DNA of 14,642 bases from Pseudonocardia sp. (GCA_030147065.1 JASLAP010000215.1:1-14642), one strand, 5' to 3'. Positions 6,691 to 13,615 are shown, counted from the first letter of the stretch. The notes: generated by a model not told the origin, from the sequence alone. Translations and numbers: made by a program.

Positions 6691-6731
6691 CCGAACCGCC
6701 GCAGCACCTGCCGGGGTTCGGGGGCTGCGGC
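6691..6731. terminator. Overlapping stems between convergent tetR and yjbR-like genes
   Basis: The 54-bp gap between the two convergent stop codons holds two interleaved inverted repeats: CCGAACC (6691-6697) with GGTTCGG (6715-6721), and GCCGCAGC (6698-6705) with GCTGCGGC (6724-6731). They cannot both form as simple hairpins. Each could serve as a terminator for one direction. No U tract is present. Confidence 0.4.
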
Positions 6732-7099
6732 TAGCCGCCCGGCCCCTGGTCCAGCTGCGCGACCAGCCGGCGCGGGGCGATCTCCCGGTAGGCGTCGGTG
6801 ACGATCTCGGCGATCTCGTCCCAGTCCACGTCCGGCCGGTCCAGGTACACCCCCAGCCACCCGCGGGCCCCGACGTAGGGCGGGCGGAAGAAGTGCTCGG
6901 GCCGCTCGGCGACCAGGGCCTCCTGGGTCCCCGGCGGCGCCGCGCACCAGAACCCCAGGCGGTCGTCGTGGTGGTGGTCGGCGTAGGTGACGAACACCTT
7001 CCGGACGAACCAGGTGGGCTCGCCGTGGCTGAGCTTCTCGGTCACCTCGGGCAGCGCCGTGCACAGCGCGCGCAGCCGGGGCAGCGGGTCGTCGGTCAT
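6731..7099 (-). CDS. MmcQ/YjbR family protein
   Basis: This is a 122-residue YjbR-like protein (CyaY-like fold, often called MmcQ/YjbR DNA-binding). Family-typical features are LPEVTEKLSHGEPTWFV at about 16-32, the KVFVTYADHHHDDRLGFWC strand region at 34-52, and FRPPYVGARGWLGVYLD at 71-87, then an acidic helix and the C-terminal helix around DAYREIAPRRL. Length is normal. Biochemical function is not established and the DNA-binding label is weakly supported. The ATG overlaps the methyltransferase TGA by 4 nt, so it is the last gene of the AraC-VOC-methyltransferase unit. Confidence 0.88.
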   Translation of the reverse strand: MTDDPLPRLRALCTALPEVTEKLSHGEPTWFVRKVFVTYADHHHDDRLGFWCAAPPGTQEALVAERPEHFFRPPYVGARGWLGVYLDRPDVDWDEIAEIVTDAYREIAPRRLVAQLDQGPGG

Positions 7100-8166
7100 G
7101 CCGGGACCGCGGTCAGCACCGAGTAGCCGGTGGGCGGCGGCAGCCGGGTGGTCCCGACCAGCCGCAGGCCGGCTGCGGCCAGCAGCGCCGCGAACTCCTC
7201 CCGGGTGCGCTCCCGCCCGCCCGCGCAGACCAGCATGTTCAGGTCGCTCATCAGGACCCCGAACTGCGCGGCCAGGCCGGCGGTGTCCGCGGCCAGCACC
7301 GGCTCGACGACGAACACCCGCCCGTGCGCGGGCATCGCCTCCCGGACGCGGGCCAGCAGGGCGGTGGCGCGCTCGTCGTCCCAGTCGTGCACGACGCTCT
7401 TGACCACGTACGCGTCGGCGGGTGGTGCCGCGGCGAACATGTCCCCGGTGACGACCTCGGTGCGGTCGGCGACACCGGCCGCGGCGAGCACCCGGTCGGC
7501 GTCGCCCACCCCGGTGGCGGTGTCGAACAGCACCCCGCGCAGCCCCGGGTGCGCGGTCAGGAACGCGGCCAGCAGGGTGCCGTTGCCGCCGCCCACATCG
7601 GCCAGGGTGCCGACGCCGGCCAGGTCGCAGCAGGCGACGACGCCCGGCGCGGCCAGCCGGGTGCCCTCGGCCATCGCCTCGGTGAAGACCGCGCCGAGCC
7701 CGGGCTCGCCGGCCAGGTACTCGAAGGCCGAGCGCCCGGTGACCTTCTCGAACGCCACCTGCCCGGTGCGCACGCTCCACTCCAGCTCACCCCACGACCG
7801 CCAGCACGGGTCGGCGCAGAACAGCGCGGACAGCCGGCCCATGGCGCCGGGCACCCCGGTGCGCAGCAGTCCGCCGGTCGCGGTGAGCAGCCAGCGACCG
7901 GACCCGTCGCGGTCGAGCAGCCCCAGCCCGGCGCCCGCCCGCAGCAGCCGGGCCAGCGCGTCGGGGTCGGCCGCCACCGCGCGGGCCAGGTCGGGCGTGG
8001 CCGCCGCCCCGGCGGCCAGCCGGTCGGGCACGCCCAGCGCGACCAGCGTGTGCACCACCTGCGCCGGGAAGAACCCCCACACCAGCCCGGCCAGGGCGGC
8101 CCGGTCGGTGGGCGAGGCCTCCGGGACCGCAGCGTGGTCGGTGGCCCGGTCGGTGGGGGCGCTCAC
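7096..8166 (-). CDS. SAM-dependent O-methyltransferase (Methyltransf_2 / hydroxyneurosporene-type)
   Basis: This 356-residue protein has the two-part layout of small-molecule O-methyltransferases. An N-terminal winged-helix dimerisation domain covers about residues 24-105 and a Rossmann SAM-binding domain covers about 150-340. Motif I is LADVGGGNG at 188-196; an acidic residue D215 ends strand 2 in VLFDT; D242 lies in GDMF; and H260-D-W-D-D-E matches the catalytic HDWDDE block, His260 being the likely general base. Such enzymes methylate hydroxyls of polyketides, carotenoids or other aromatics; the acceptor cannot be named. The GTG start overlaps the VOC gene's TGA (GTGA). No biosynthetic genes surround it, so a tailoring or detoxification role is open. 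Confidence 0.9.
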   Translation of the reverse strand: MSAPTDRATDHAAVPEASPTDRAALAGLVWGFFPAQVVHTLVALGVPDRLAAGAAATPDLARAVAADPDALARLLRAGAGLGLLDRDGSGRWLLTATGGLLRTGVPGAMGRLSALFCADPCWRSWGELEWSVRTGQVAFEKVTGRSAFEYLAGEPGLGAVFTEAMAEGTRLAAPGVVACCDLAGVGTLADVGGGNGTLLAAFLTAHPGLRGVLFDTATGVGDADRVLAAAGVADRTEVVTGDMFAAAPPADAYVVKSVVHDWDDERATALLARVREAMPAHGRVFVVEPVLAADTAGLAAQFGVLMSDLNMLVCAGGRERTREEFAALLAAAGLRLVGTTRLPPPTGYSVLTAVPA

Positions 8167-8561
8167 GGCTTCACCGTCGGCCGGTAGGTGCCCAGCGACC
8201 AGATGTTGCCGTCCGGGTCGCGCACCGCGAACTCGCGCGAGCCGTAGGGCTGGTCGACCGGGCCGTGCACGACCTCCGCACCCGCCTCCACCGCGCGCCG
8301 GTGGCGCTCGTCCGGGTCGTCGACGACCAGGTAGGTCACGGCGCGGCCGGTGTCGAACGGGTCGGATCCGCCGGGTCGGCGCGGGCCCAGCATGACCACG
8401 CCGGGGATGTCGTCGGCGGCCCCGCGGAAGCTCAGCTCGGCGTGCTCGACGCGGCCGTCGTCGGAGGTGCTGACGTGCTCGGCGACGAACCCCAGGGCGT
8501 CGGTCAGGAAGGTGATGGCGGCCCGCGGGTCGGGGTAGCGCAGGGTCGGGTGGATGCTCAT
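8163..8561 (-). CDS. VOC (glyoxalase/bleomycin-resistance-like) family protein
   Basis: This 132-residue vicinal-oxygen-chelate protein shows two beta-alpha-beta modules. The first starts HPTLRYPDPRAAITFLTDALGF (residues 4-25); the second runs from about 73 (RAVTYLVVDDPDERHRRAVEAGAEVV) to the typical end FAVRDPDGNIWSLGTYRP at 111-128. Members bind or transform small molecules, as glyoxalases, dioxygenases or antibiotic-binding proteins; without clear metal ligands I cannot choose. It starts 9 bp after the AraC gene and overlaps the methyltransferase by 4 nt. Confidence 0.88.
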   Translation of the reverse strand: MSIHPTLRYPDPRAAITFLTDALGFVAEHVSTSDDGRVEHAELSFRGAADDIPGVVMLGPRRPGGSDPFDTGRAVTYLVVDDPDERHRRAVEAGAEVVHGPVDQPYGSREFAVRDPDGNIWSLGTYRPTVKP

Positions 8562-8570
8562 GCCGCGACG

Positions 8571-9413
8571 CTAGGACCCGTCCCCGGCCGCGGGCTTGAA
8601 CGGATCGGAACCCGGTCGGGCGGTCTCGGCCCGGTACTCGCCGGGGGTGCAGCCGGCCAGCGCCCGGAACTCCCGGACCAGGTGGGCGTGGTCGGCGTAG
8701 CCGCAGGTCGCGGCGATGTCGGAGATCGAGCCGGCGCCGGTGGCGAGCAGCCCGGCGGCGCGGCCGAAGCGCAGCACCCGCCCGGTCGCCTTGGGCGCGA
8801 GCCCGACCTGGTGGCGGAACCGGGTCTGCAGGTGCCGGCGGCTCCACCCGGTGCCCTCGGCGAGCCGGGCCACCGCGGCGGTGCCGCCGGTGCGCACCAG
8901 TTGGCGCCACGCCCAGGCGACCTCCGGGTCCGGTCGCAGCCGGGTGGCGTCCAGCGCGGCCAGCAGGGTCGCGTCGAGCCGGGCGAACCGGTGCGGCCAG
9001 CCCGGGTCGGCGGCGAGCCGGTCGGGCAGCCCCGCCAGCGCCGGATCGGCCAGCTCGTCGAGCGCGGGACACAGGTTGGCCAGCTCCGACATCGGCCGCC
9101 CGAGCAGGGTGAACGCGCCCAGCGGGGTGAGGTCGACCTGCACGCCCCACTGCGGCCCGGTGAACTCGGTGAACACCGTGGCGTCGTGCATGCCGGCCAG
9201 GAACGACCGCGGCGCGCTCGGCCCGGCCGGACCGCTGAGCCGCAGCGGCGGGCCGAGCGACAGGATCAGCGTGCACGACCCGCTCGGCGGCTGGCGGCGC
9301 CGCAGGGGCTGCGGGCTGAACTCCCGGTAGCCGGTGTAGCGCAGGACCAGCCCGGCCAGCCCGGGGTGCGGGCGGGCCTCGACGTAGTCCGCGCGCGGTG
9401 TCGGGTCCGGCAC
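8571..9413 (-). CDS. AraC family transcriptional regulator
   Basis: This 280-residue regulator has a C-terminal AraC-type double helix-turn-helix. The first is around 181-205 (VARLAEGTGWSRRHLQTRF) and the second is around 230-262 (ISDIAATCGYADHAHLVREF, then CTPGEYR). The N-terminal 165 residues form the sensory part, with RYTGYREF near 25-32 and a beta-rich FTEFTGPQWGVQVDLTPLGAF stretch, like regulators with a DUF6597-type N-domain. The start is the GTG at 9413; no clear Shine-Dalgarno sequence precedes it. It opens an almost gapless unit with the VOC, methyltransferase and YjbR-like genes, so it probably activates its own operon. The neighbouring kinase gene is divergent, 79 bp away. Confidence 0.88.
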   Translation of the reverse strand: MPDPTPRADYVEARPHPGLAGLVLRYTGYREFSPQPLRRRQPPSGSCTLILSLGPPLRLSGPAGPSAPRSFLAGMHDATVFTEFTGPQWGVQVDLTPLGAFTLLGRPMSELANLCPALDELADPALAGLPDRLAADPGWPHRFARLDATLLAALDATRLRPDPEVAWAWRQLVRTGGTAAVARLAEGTGWSRRHLQTRFRHQVGLAPKATGRVLRFGRAAGLLATGAGSISDIAATCGYADHAHLVREFRALAGCTPGEYRAETARPGSDPFKPAAGDGS

Positions 9414-9448
9414 GGCCCGAGGATCCCACGGCGCACCGACACCCGGAA

Positions 9449-9471
9449 CGGTCCGCGCTTCCCCCGGACCG
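9449..9471. promoter_or_regulatory. Inverted repeat between araC-like and kinase genes
   Basis: CGGTCC (9449-9454) and GGACCG (9466-9471) are separated by 11 bp in the 79-bp divergent gap. The arms equal those of the palindrome at 1465-1480. It could be a site for the AraC protein or a chance match in very GC-rich DNA. Confidence 0.22.
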
Positions 9472-9492
9472 CCCGGTTCGGCTACACCTGCG

Positions 9493-10170
9493 GTGGTGAC
9501 GATCGAGGCACCGGCGGTGGCCGGTTCGTTCGCCGAGCTGGTCGACCGGGCCGCCGCGCTGCTGCGGCGGCCCGGGCGGGCCGTGCTCGGTATCGCCGGC
9601 AGCCCCGGCGCCGGCAAGTCCACGCTGGCCGCCGCGCTGCTCGCGGCGCTGCCGGCGGGCGAGGTCGGGCACGTCCCGATGGACGGGTTCCACCTCGCCG
9701 ACGTGGCGTTGCGGGCGCTGGGCCGGCTGGACGCCAAGGGCGCCCCGGACACCTTCGACGCCGGTGGCTACCTGGCGCTGCTGCGCCGGCTGCGGCTCCC
9801 GGACCCGGCCGACGACGTGATCTACGCCCCGGCCTTCGAGCGCGACCTGGAGCAGCCGCTGGCCGGGGCGATCGCGGTGCCGCGGGCGGTCGGGCTGGTC
9901 CTCACCGAGGGCAACTACCTGCTGCTCGACCACGGGCGCTGGCCGCAGGTCCGGGCCGAGCTGGACCAGGTGTGGTTCTGCGACCCCGACCCGGACCTGC
10001 GGATGGACCGGCTGGTCACCCGGCACGTGGCGTTCGGCAAGCCGCCCGAGGCCGCGCGGGCCTGGGTGCAGGCTGTCGACGTGCCCAACGCCGAGGCCGT
10101 CGAGCGCACCCGCCACCGCGCCGACCTGCTCGTCCCCGGCCCCGTCCTGGATGCGGCCGGTCGTGCGTGA
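9493..10170 (+). CDS. P-loop nucleoside/nucleotide kinase family protein (uridine kinase/PRK-like)
   Basis: This 225-residue P-loop phosphotransferase belongs to the uridine kinase/phosphoribulokinase/pantothenate kinase superfamily. The Walker A is GSPGAGKST at 36-44. PMDGFH at 62-67 supplies the catalytic Asp64. GAPDTFD at 83-89, YAPAFERDLE and VLTEGNYLLLD (strand with Walker-B character) follow, all typical of the 'nucleoside/nucleotide kinase family' group. The phosphate acceptor is probably a nucleoside, sugar or vitamin-like alcohol but is not determined. The GTG at 9493 is followed by another GTG; no Shine-Dalgarno sequence is seen, so leaderless translation is possible. It is divergent from araC-like and convergent with the TipA-like gene across a strong hairpin. 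Confidence 0.88.
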   Translation: MVTIEAPAVAGSFAELVDRAAALLRRPGRAVLGIAGSPGAGKSTLAAALLAALPAGEVGHVPMDGFHLADVALRALGRLDAKGAPDTFDAGGYLALLRRLRLPDPADDVIYAPAFERDLEQPLAGAIAVPRAVGLVLTEGNYLLLDHGRWPQVRAELDQVWFCDPDPDLRMDRLVTRHVAFGKPPEAARAWVQAVDVPNAEAVERTRHRADLLVPGPVLDAAGRA

Positions 10171-10203
10171 GTTCCATGGCTTGGGCAGGAAACTCACGCA
10201 CGA
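10161..10203. terminator. Bidirectional hairpin terminator between convergent genes
   Basis: A perfect 13-bp stem pairs TCGTGCGTGAGTT (10161-10173) with AACTCACGCACGA (10191-10203) around a 17-nt loop. It includes the kinase stop codon and ends three bases before the TipA-like stop codon, so it can serve both convergent genes. Its CGTGCGTG core recurs in the hairpin at 2859-2905. Confidence 0.72.
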
Positions 10204-10205
10204 GG

Positions 10206-10607
10206 TCAGAGGGTGGACTCGGCGTAGACCGCCATCGCGTCGCGCAGGTACGCCGACAGGCCGGCGCCGGCGCGGTCGATGCTGGCGGTGAACCGCTCGT
10301 CGTCGACGTAGAGGCGGCCCAGCCCGATGTAGGCGTCCCGGCCCGGGGTCCAGAAGCGGCACACCCAGGCGTGGTGGCGGGCGATGACCGCCTGCACCTC
10401 GGGGTCGTCGACCGGCCGGCCGGCGACCATCAGCGCGGCCGCGTCCCGGTGGATCGCGTCGCCCTCCCCGGCGATGCCGCGAGCCCGGTCGTCGTCCCAG
10501 CTCGCGGCCCGGCGTTGGGACTCCACCGCGACCTCGCCGTAGCGCTCGCGGGCCTGCTCGGCGTAGGGGTCGCCACGGAACCCGTCGAACAGCTTCTCGG
10601 CGGCCAT
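10206..10607 (-). CDS. Candidate internal translation product: free TipAS-like ligand-binding protein
   Basis: An in-frame ATG at 10607 (Met114 of the TipA-like protein) is preceded by GGAGGG (minus strand, 10614-10619) at a 6-nt spacing, a far better ribosome site than anything before the full-length start. It would give a 133-residue protein made of just the TipAS domain. In S. lividans, tipA is known to make both TipAL (253 residues) and an in-frame TipAS (144 residues) in this way; the short form sequesters the ligand. The match in position and frame makes the second product likely, though not proven. Confidence 0.6.
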   Translation of the reverse strand: MAAEKLFDGFRGDPYAEQARERYGEVAVESQRRAASWDDDRARGIAGEGDAIHRDAAALMVAGRPVDDPEVQAVIARHHAWVCRFWTPGRDAYIGLGRLYVDDERFTASIDRAGAGLSAYLRDAMAVYAESTL

Positions 10608-10946
10608 CGCTGACCCTCCGTTCTCTCGTTCCTCGATGGTGCCGGCCACGGTCCGGGCCAGCCTGCGCAGCCGGTCGGCCTCGCCGAGCAGCCGTCGGTG
10701 GTGCCGGCGCAGCGCGGCCACCTCGTCGGTCTCCCCGGCCAGCACGGCCTGGATGTCGTCGAGCCCGAGGCCGAGCTCGCGCAGCACCAGGATGTGCTGC
10801 AGCCGCAGCAGCTGGGGCCGCTCGTAGTAGCGGATGCCGCCGTTCCCGGTCAGGGCCGGCGGCAGCAGCCCGACGTGGTCGTAATGCCGCAGTGTGCGGG
10901 AGCTGACCCGGGACATCCGGGCCACCTCGGCGGTCGACCAGCGCAT
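10206..10946 (-). CDS. tipA: MerR family regulator with TipAS ligand-binding domain (TipA-like)
   Basis: This 246-residue protein matches TipAL of Streptomyces lividans in layout and length. It has an N-terminal MerR winged helix (STAEVARMSRVSSRTLRHYDHVGLL at 4-28, GGIRYYE at 36-42), a dimerising coiled coil at about 75-110, and a TipAS antibiotic-recognition domain from 114 (AAEKLFDGF...YAEQARERYG) to the end. TipAS domains bind thiopeptides and other compounds; TipAL then activates its own promoter. The only cysteine is C196 in HHAWVCRF; whether it equals the thiostrepton-reactive cysteine needs an alignment. The ATG at 10946 has no Shine-Dalgarno sequence but lies 6 bp after a -10, so the mRNA is probably leaderless. 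The operator sits in a 19-bp promoter spacer. The symbol is given by family; the ligand is unknown. Confidence 0.88.
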   Translation of the reverse strand: MRWSTAEVARMSRVSSRTLRHYDHVGLLPPALTGNGGIRYYERPQLLRLQHILVLRELGLGLDDIQAVLAGETDEVAALRRHHRRLLGEADRLRRLARTVAGTIEERENGGSAMAAEKLFDGFRGDPYAEQARERYGEVAVESQRRAASWDDDRARGIAGEGDAIHRDAAALMVAGRPVDDPEVQAVIARHHAWVCRFWTPGRDAYIGLGRLYVDDERFTASIDRAGAGLSAYLRDAMAVYAESTL

Positions 10947-10952
10947 GCGACC

Positions 10953-10983
10953 ACGGTAGGAGTTGACGCAGCGTCAACCGCAA
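10953..10983 (-). promoter_or_regulatory. MerR-type promoter and operator of the TipA-like gene
   Basis: The minus strand reads TTGCGG (-35, 10978-10983), a 19-bp spacer, TACCGT (-10, 10953-10958), 6 bp and then the ATG. The palindrome GTTGACGCTGCGTCAAC (10962-10978; 8-bp arms around one base) fills most of the spacer. Overlong 19-bp spacers with a palindrome inside are the hallmark of MerR-activated promoters, where the activator untwists the DNA. This points to positive autoregulation and a leaderless message. Confidence 0.75.
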
Positions 10984-11026
10984 CCCCGGATCCGCGTCGG
11001 CCCGGCCCTGCGTGCCAGCCGGGTGG

Positions 11027-11404
11027 TCACCCGGGGGCGGACCCGCCGGCCAGCAGCTCGGCCATCCGGGCGCGTAGTGCGGTGGCCGCGGAGTACGGCC
11101 GGACCAGCACGGTCAGCTCGGTGAACGGTCCGTCACCGCGCAGGATGTCGACGCCCTGCAGCTCCCGGTCGCCGACCCGGCAGGCGAACTCCAGCACATG
11201 ACCGTGCTCGCCGGCGTACTCGGCCGTGTAGCGGAAGTCCTCGAACACGACCGTCACCGCGCGCAGGATCCCGCGCAGCGCCTCCCGACCGGTGTACGGC
11301 GCGTGCACGACGGGGGAGAGGAACACGGCGTCGGGGGCGAACAGGTCCGCGGCCGCGTCGGGATCGCCCGACTCGACGGCGGCGCGGAAGGCGGCGGCGC
11401 TCAT
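11027..11404 (-). CDS. NTF2/SnoaL-like fold protein
   Basis: This is a protein of about 125 residues with the cone-shaped NTF2-like fold typical of SnoaL-like cyclases, limonene-epoxide-hydrolase relatives and ligand-binding proteins. It opens AAFRAAVESGDPDAAADLFAPD and continues DAVFLSPVVHAPYTGREALRGIL, then alternating strands (FRYTAEYAGEHGHVLEFACRV) and a final helix. Activity cannot be told. I start at the ATG at 11404 because MSAAAFRAAV resembles the start of relatives; an ATG at 11413 and a GTG at 11416 are in frame and no candidate has a good Shine-Dalgarno sequence. It lies 40 bp after the LLM oxidoreductase gene on the same strand and may share its transcript; the TipA-like promoter starts just beyond its stop. 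Confidence 0.78.
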   Translation of the reverse strand: MSAAAFRAAVESGDPDAAADLFAPDAVFLSPVVHAPYTGREALRGILRAVTVVFEDFRYTAEYAGEHGHVLEFACRVGDRELQGVDILRGDGPFTELTVLVRPYSAATALRARMAELLAGGSAPG

Positions 11405-11444
11405 GGGGGCCATCACACCACGGGCCCGGCCCGCCGCCCGGCGG

Positions 11445-12482
11445 TCAGGAGATCGCGGCGGCGTCCGGGGCGTCCGCCCCGATCGGGGCCGGCGGCACCG
11501 CCTCGGCGAGCAGCTCGTAGGACCGCAGCCGGTCGGCGCCGGCGTGGGTGCTGGTGACGACCATCAGCTCGGCGCACCCGGTCCGCTCGACGAGCTCGCG
11601 CACCCCGTCGCGGACGGTCCGCGGCGAGCCGATGATCTGCCCGGCCAGCCGGTCCTCGATGAACTGCCGCTCCGGCGCGGTGTAGGGGTGCGCCACGGCC
11701 TCCTCCGGCGTCGGCACCATGCCCGGGTCGCCCTGGCGCAGCCGGAGGAACTGCAGGGCCCCCGGCATCGCCAGCCGGCGGGCCTCCTCGTCGGTCGGCG
11801 CGGCCAGCACCGAGGCGGCGACCATCGGGTACGGCTGCTCCAGCACCGCCGAGGGCCGGAAGGACTCCCGGTACAGCGCCAGCGCGGGCAGCGTGTTCTC
11901 CGCGGAGAAGTGGTGGGCGAACGCGAACGGCAGCCCGAGCAGCCCGGCCACCTGCGCGCTGTACCCGCTCGACCCGAGCAGCCACATCGCCGGGGCGTTC
12001 CCGGCGGCGGGCACGGCCCGCACCGGCCCCTCCCCGCGGAAGTACGCGGCCAGCTCGGTCAGCTGCTCGGGGAAGTCGTCGGCGCCCAGCGGGTCGGTGC
12101 CCCGGCGCAGGGCCCGCGCGGTCCGCGGGTCGGTGCCCGGGGCGCGGCCGATGCCCAGGTCGATCCGGCCGGGGTGCAGCGCCTCCAGGGTGCCGAACTG
12201 CTCGGCGATGACCAGCGGCTGGTGGTTGGGCAGCATCACCCCACCGGAGCCGACCCGGATCCGCGAGGTCGCCGCGGCCAGGTGCGCGATCAGCACCGCG
12301 GGCGAGGAGCTGGCGATGCCCGGCATGCCGTGGTGCTCGGCCACCCAGTAGCGGCTGAAGCCCAGCTCCTCGGCCCGGCGGACCAGTGCGGTGCTGGTCT
12401 GCAGGGCCTCGGTCGCGGACGAGCCGGAACCGATCGGGGCGAGGTCGAGCACGGACAACGGCACTGTCGACAGGTCCACCAC
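11445..12482 (-). CDS. LLM class flavin-dependent oxidoreductase (luciferase-like, MsnO8 type)
   Basis: This 345-residue protein has a bacterial-luciferase-like TIM barrel using FMN/FMNH2. Its hallmarks are the strand-1 start PLSVLDLAPIGSG (8-20), RAEELGFSRYWVAEHH near 36-51, RIRVGSGGVMLPNHQPLVIAEQFGTLEALHPGRIDLGIGRAPGTD near 74-118, and the late VERTGCAELMVVTS strand. The length is normal for the MsnO8-like subgroup. These enzymes are monooxygenases or reductases; the substrate is open. The GTG at 12482 (followed by GTG) has no clear ribosome site. It starts divergently from the disordered-protein gene, 162 bp away. Confidence 0.9.
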   Translation of the reverse strand: MVDLSTVPLSVLDLAPIGSGSSATEALQTSTALVRRAEELGFSRYWVAEHHGMPGIASSSPAVLIAHLAAATSRIRVGSGGVMLPNHQPLVIAEQFGTLEALHPGRIDLGIGRAPGTDPRTARALRRGTDPLGADDFPEQLTELAAYFRGEGPVRAVPAAGNAPAMWLLGSSGYSAQVAGLLGLPFAFAHHFSAENTLPALALYRESFRPSAVLEQPYPMVAASVLAAPTDEEARRLAMPGALQFLRLRQGDPGMVPTPEEAVAHPYTAPERQFIEDRLAGQIIGSPRTVRDGVRELVERTGCAELMVVTSTHAGADRLRSYELLAEAVPPAPIGADAPDAAAIS

Positions 12483-12539
12483 GTCGGGTGCAACCGCCGC
12501 GCCGCCGGGCCTCTTCCCGACCGGCCGCGGACGGTGATC

Positions 12540-12559
12540 CCCTCACCCTAGGGTCAGGG
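12540..12559. promoter_or_regulatory. 20-bp near-perfect palindrome in a divergent promoter region
   Basis: ACCCTAGGGT (12545-12554) is a perfect palindrome, extended on both sides by CCCT/AGGG with one mismatched pair (12544/12555), giving 20 bp with nine of ten pairs matched. It lies in the 162-bp gap between the LLM oxidoreductase and the plus-strand gene at 12645, about 60-90 bp from each start, where an operator would be expected. No regulator gene is adjacent. Confidence 0.4.
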
Positions 12560-12644
12560 CCGTTGTGCTCATCGTGACCACCCGGACGGGTGGCGGCCGC
12601 GGTTCGACCGGCCCCGTCGGCACCGGGTGGGAGAACCTGCGGGG

Positions 12645-13544
12645 GTGCCCGAAGTCCATCCCGCCGCGCGTCCGGAGCGGTCCACCGCCGACGCCACCGT
12701 GACGGGCACCGGCGCCGGGAGCGCGCACTCGCGGGAGCCGGCCCTGGCGACCCTGGTCGACCTGCCGCGGCGGCACAGCGCCGTGCTGGCCCTGCTCGCC
12801 CTCCCGCCCCTCCCGGAACCCGACGAGCGGCCAGGCGACACCGCCGGGCCGGCGGACGCCGACGGCGCGAGCACCCCGTCGGAAGGCGGGACCGGGCCCG
12901 GGGACGGCGGCGGTGCAGCCGGCCCGGCGGAGTCGGTCGCCGGGTCCGGCGAGGAGGCAGGCCCGGCACGGTCGGCGCCGGGTCCGGAGCCGCTGCCGGA
13001 GCTCTCGACGTCCGCCGCGGAGCCCCCGGCGTCCGGCCGGGAGCTCGCGACGTCCGGCTCGGCGGCACCCGGTCCGGAGTCCGGGACCGCGGGCTCGATG
13101 GCGGCGGGGTCCGTGGAGTCCGGCGCGATGTCCGCCCAAGAGAGCACCGGGCCCGCCGAGAGGGCCGGCGCGGAGTCCGACCCGGGGGCCGCGGTGGCGG
13201 CGGCGAGCGGCGCTGCCGGGGAGCCGGCTCCCGAGCCGGCCGGACCGGCGGATCCGGGCCCGTCGGGTGTGGCGGCGGCGCTGTTCACCGCCGTGACCCC
13301 GGCCGTCGCGATCGCACCGCCGCCGTCCGGGGACACGGGCGGCGATCCGCCGGCCCTCCCCGGCGCGGAGAGGCCCGATCGGGTGATACCGCGGGAGCTC
13401 CTGCCGCGGCGGCGGCGGACGGTGCGGCCGCCGGAGGACCGGCCCGAGGAGCGCGAAGCCGGACGTGTCCAGGTGCTCGACCGGTCCTGGTCGCAGGACG
13501 AGCACACCCTGCGCCGGCTGCTGGTGGGGCTGAAGGCGCTGTAG
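12645..13544 (+). CDS. Hypothetical low-complexity protein with conserved-looking C-terminal helix
   Basis: I do not recognise this protein (299 residues from the GTG at 12645). The frame has strongly GC-biased third positions, which supports it over the overlapping minus-strand frames. Residues from about 60 to 230 are rich in Ala, Gly, Pro, Ser and Glu with no hydrophobic core, so probably disordered. The ends are more ordered: a short early patch (LVDLPRRHSAVLALLALP) and a basic/acidic C-terminus (VIPRELLPRRRRTVRPPEDRP, then WSQDEHTLRRLLVGLKAL). No signal peptide or transmembrane segment is evident. The start is uncertain: GGGAG lies 11 bp before 12645, and an in-frame GTG at 12627 has nothing upstream. 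It precedes the roadblock-like gene on the same strand, so the two may work together. Confidence 0.62.
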   Translation: MPEVHPAARPERSTADATVTGTGAGSAHSREPALATLVDLPRRHSAVLALLALPPLPEPDERPGDTAGPADADGASTPSEGGTGPGDGGGAAGPAESVAGSGEEAGPARSAPGPEPLPELSTSAAEPPASGRELATSGSAAPGPESGTAGSMAAGSVESGAMSAQESTGPAERAGAESDPGAAVAAASGAAGEPAPEPAGPADPGPSGVAAALFTAVTPAVAIAPPPSGDTGGDPPALPGAERPDRVIPRELLPRRRRTVRPPEDRPEEREAGRVQVLDRSWSQDEHTLRRLLVGLKAL

Positions 13545-13571
13545 TCCCGAGCTGCGTCCTGGCTCGTCAGG

Positions 13572-13615
13572 CCACAGTGGACGTCGATCGGGGGAGCCCG
13601 TGACGTCGACTGTGG
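13572..13615 (+). terminator. Hairpin terminator after the low-complexity protein gene
   Basis: CCACAGTGGACGTC (13572-13585) pairs with GACGTCGACTGTGG (13602-13615) in a 14-bp stem with one mismatch and a 16-nt loop. It lies 27 bp after the stop codon. No U tract follows, as is usual in such GC-rich genomes. Confidence 0.55.

Noticed and set aside
7096..10983. A 1295-codon open frame on the minus strand
   Set aside because: The last 356 codons are the methyltransferase; upstream it runs through the VOC, AraC, kinase and TipA-like genes in wrong frames. Stops are simply rare in DNA of this GC content.
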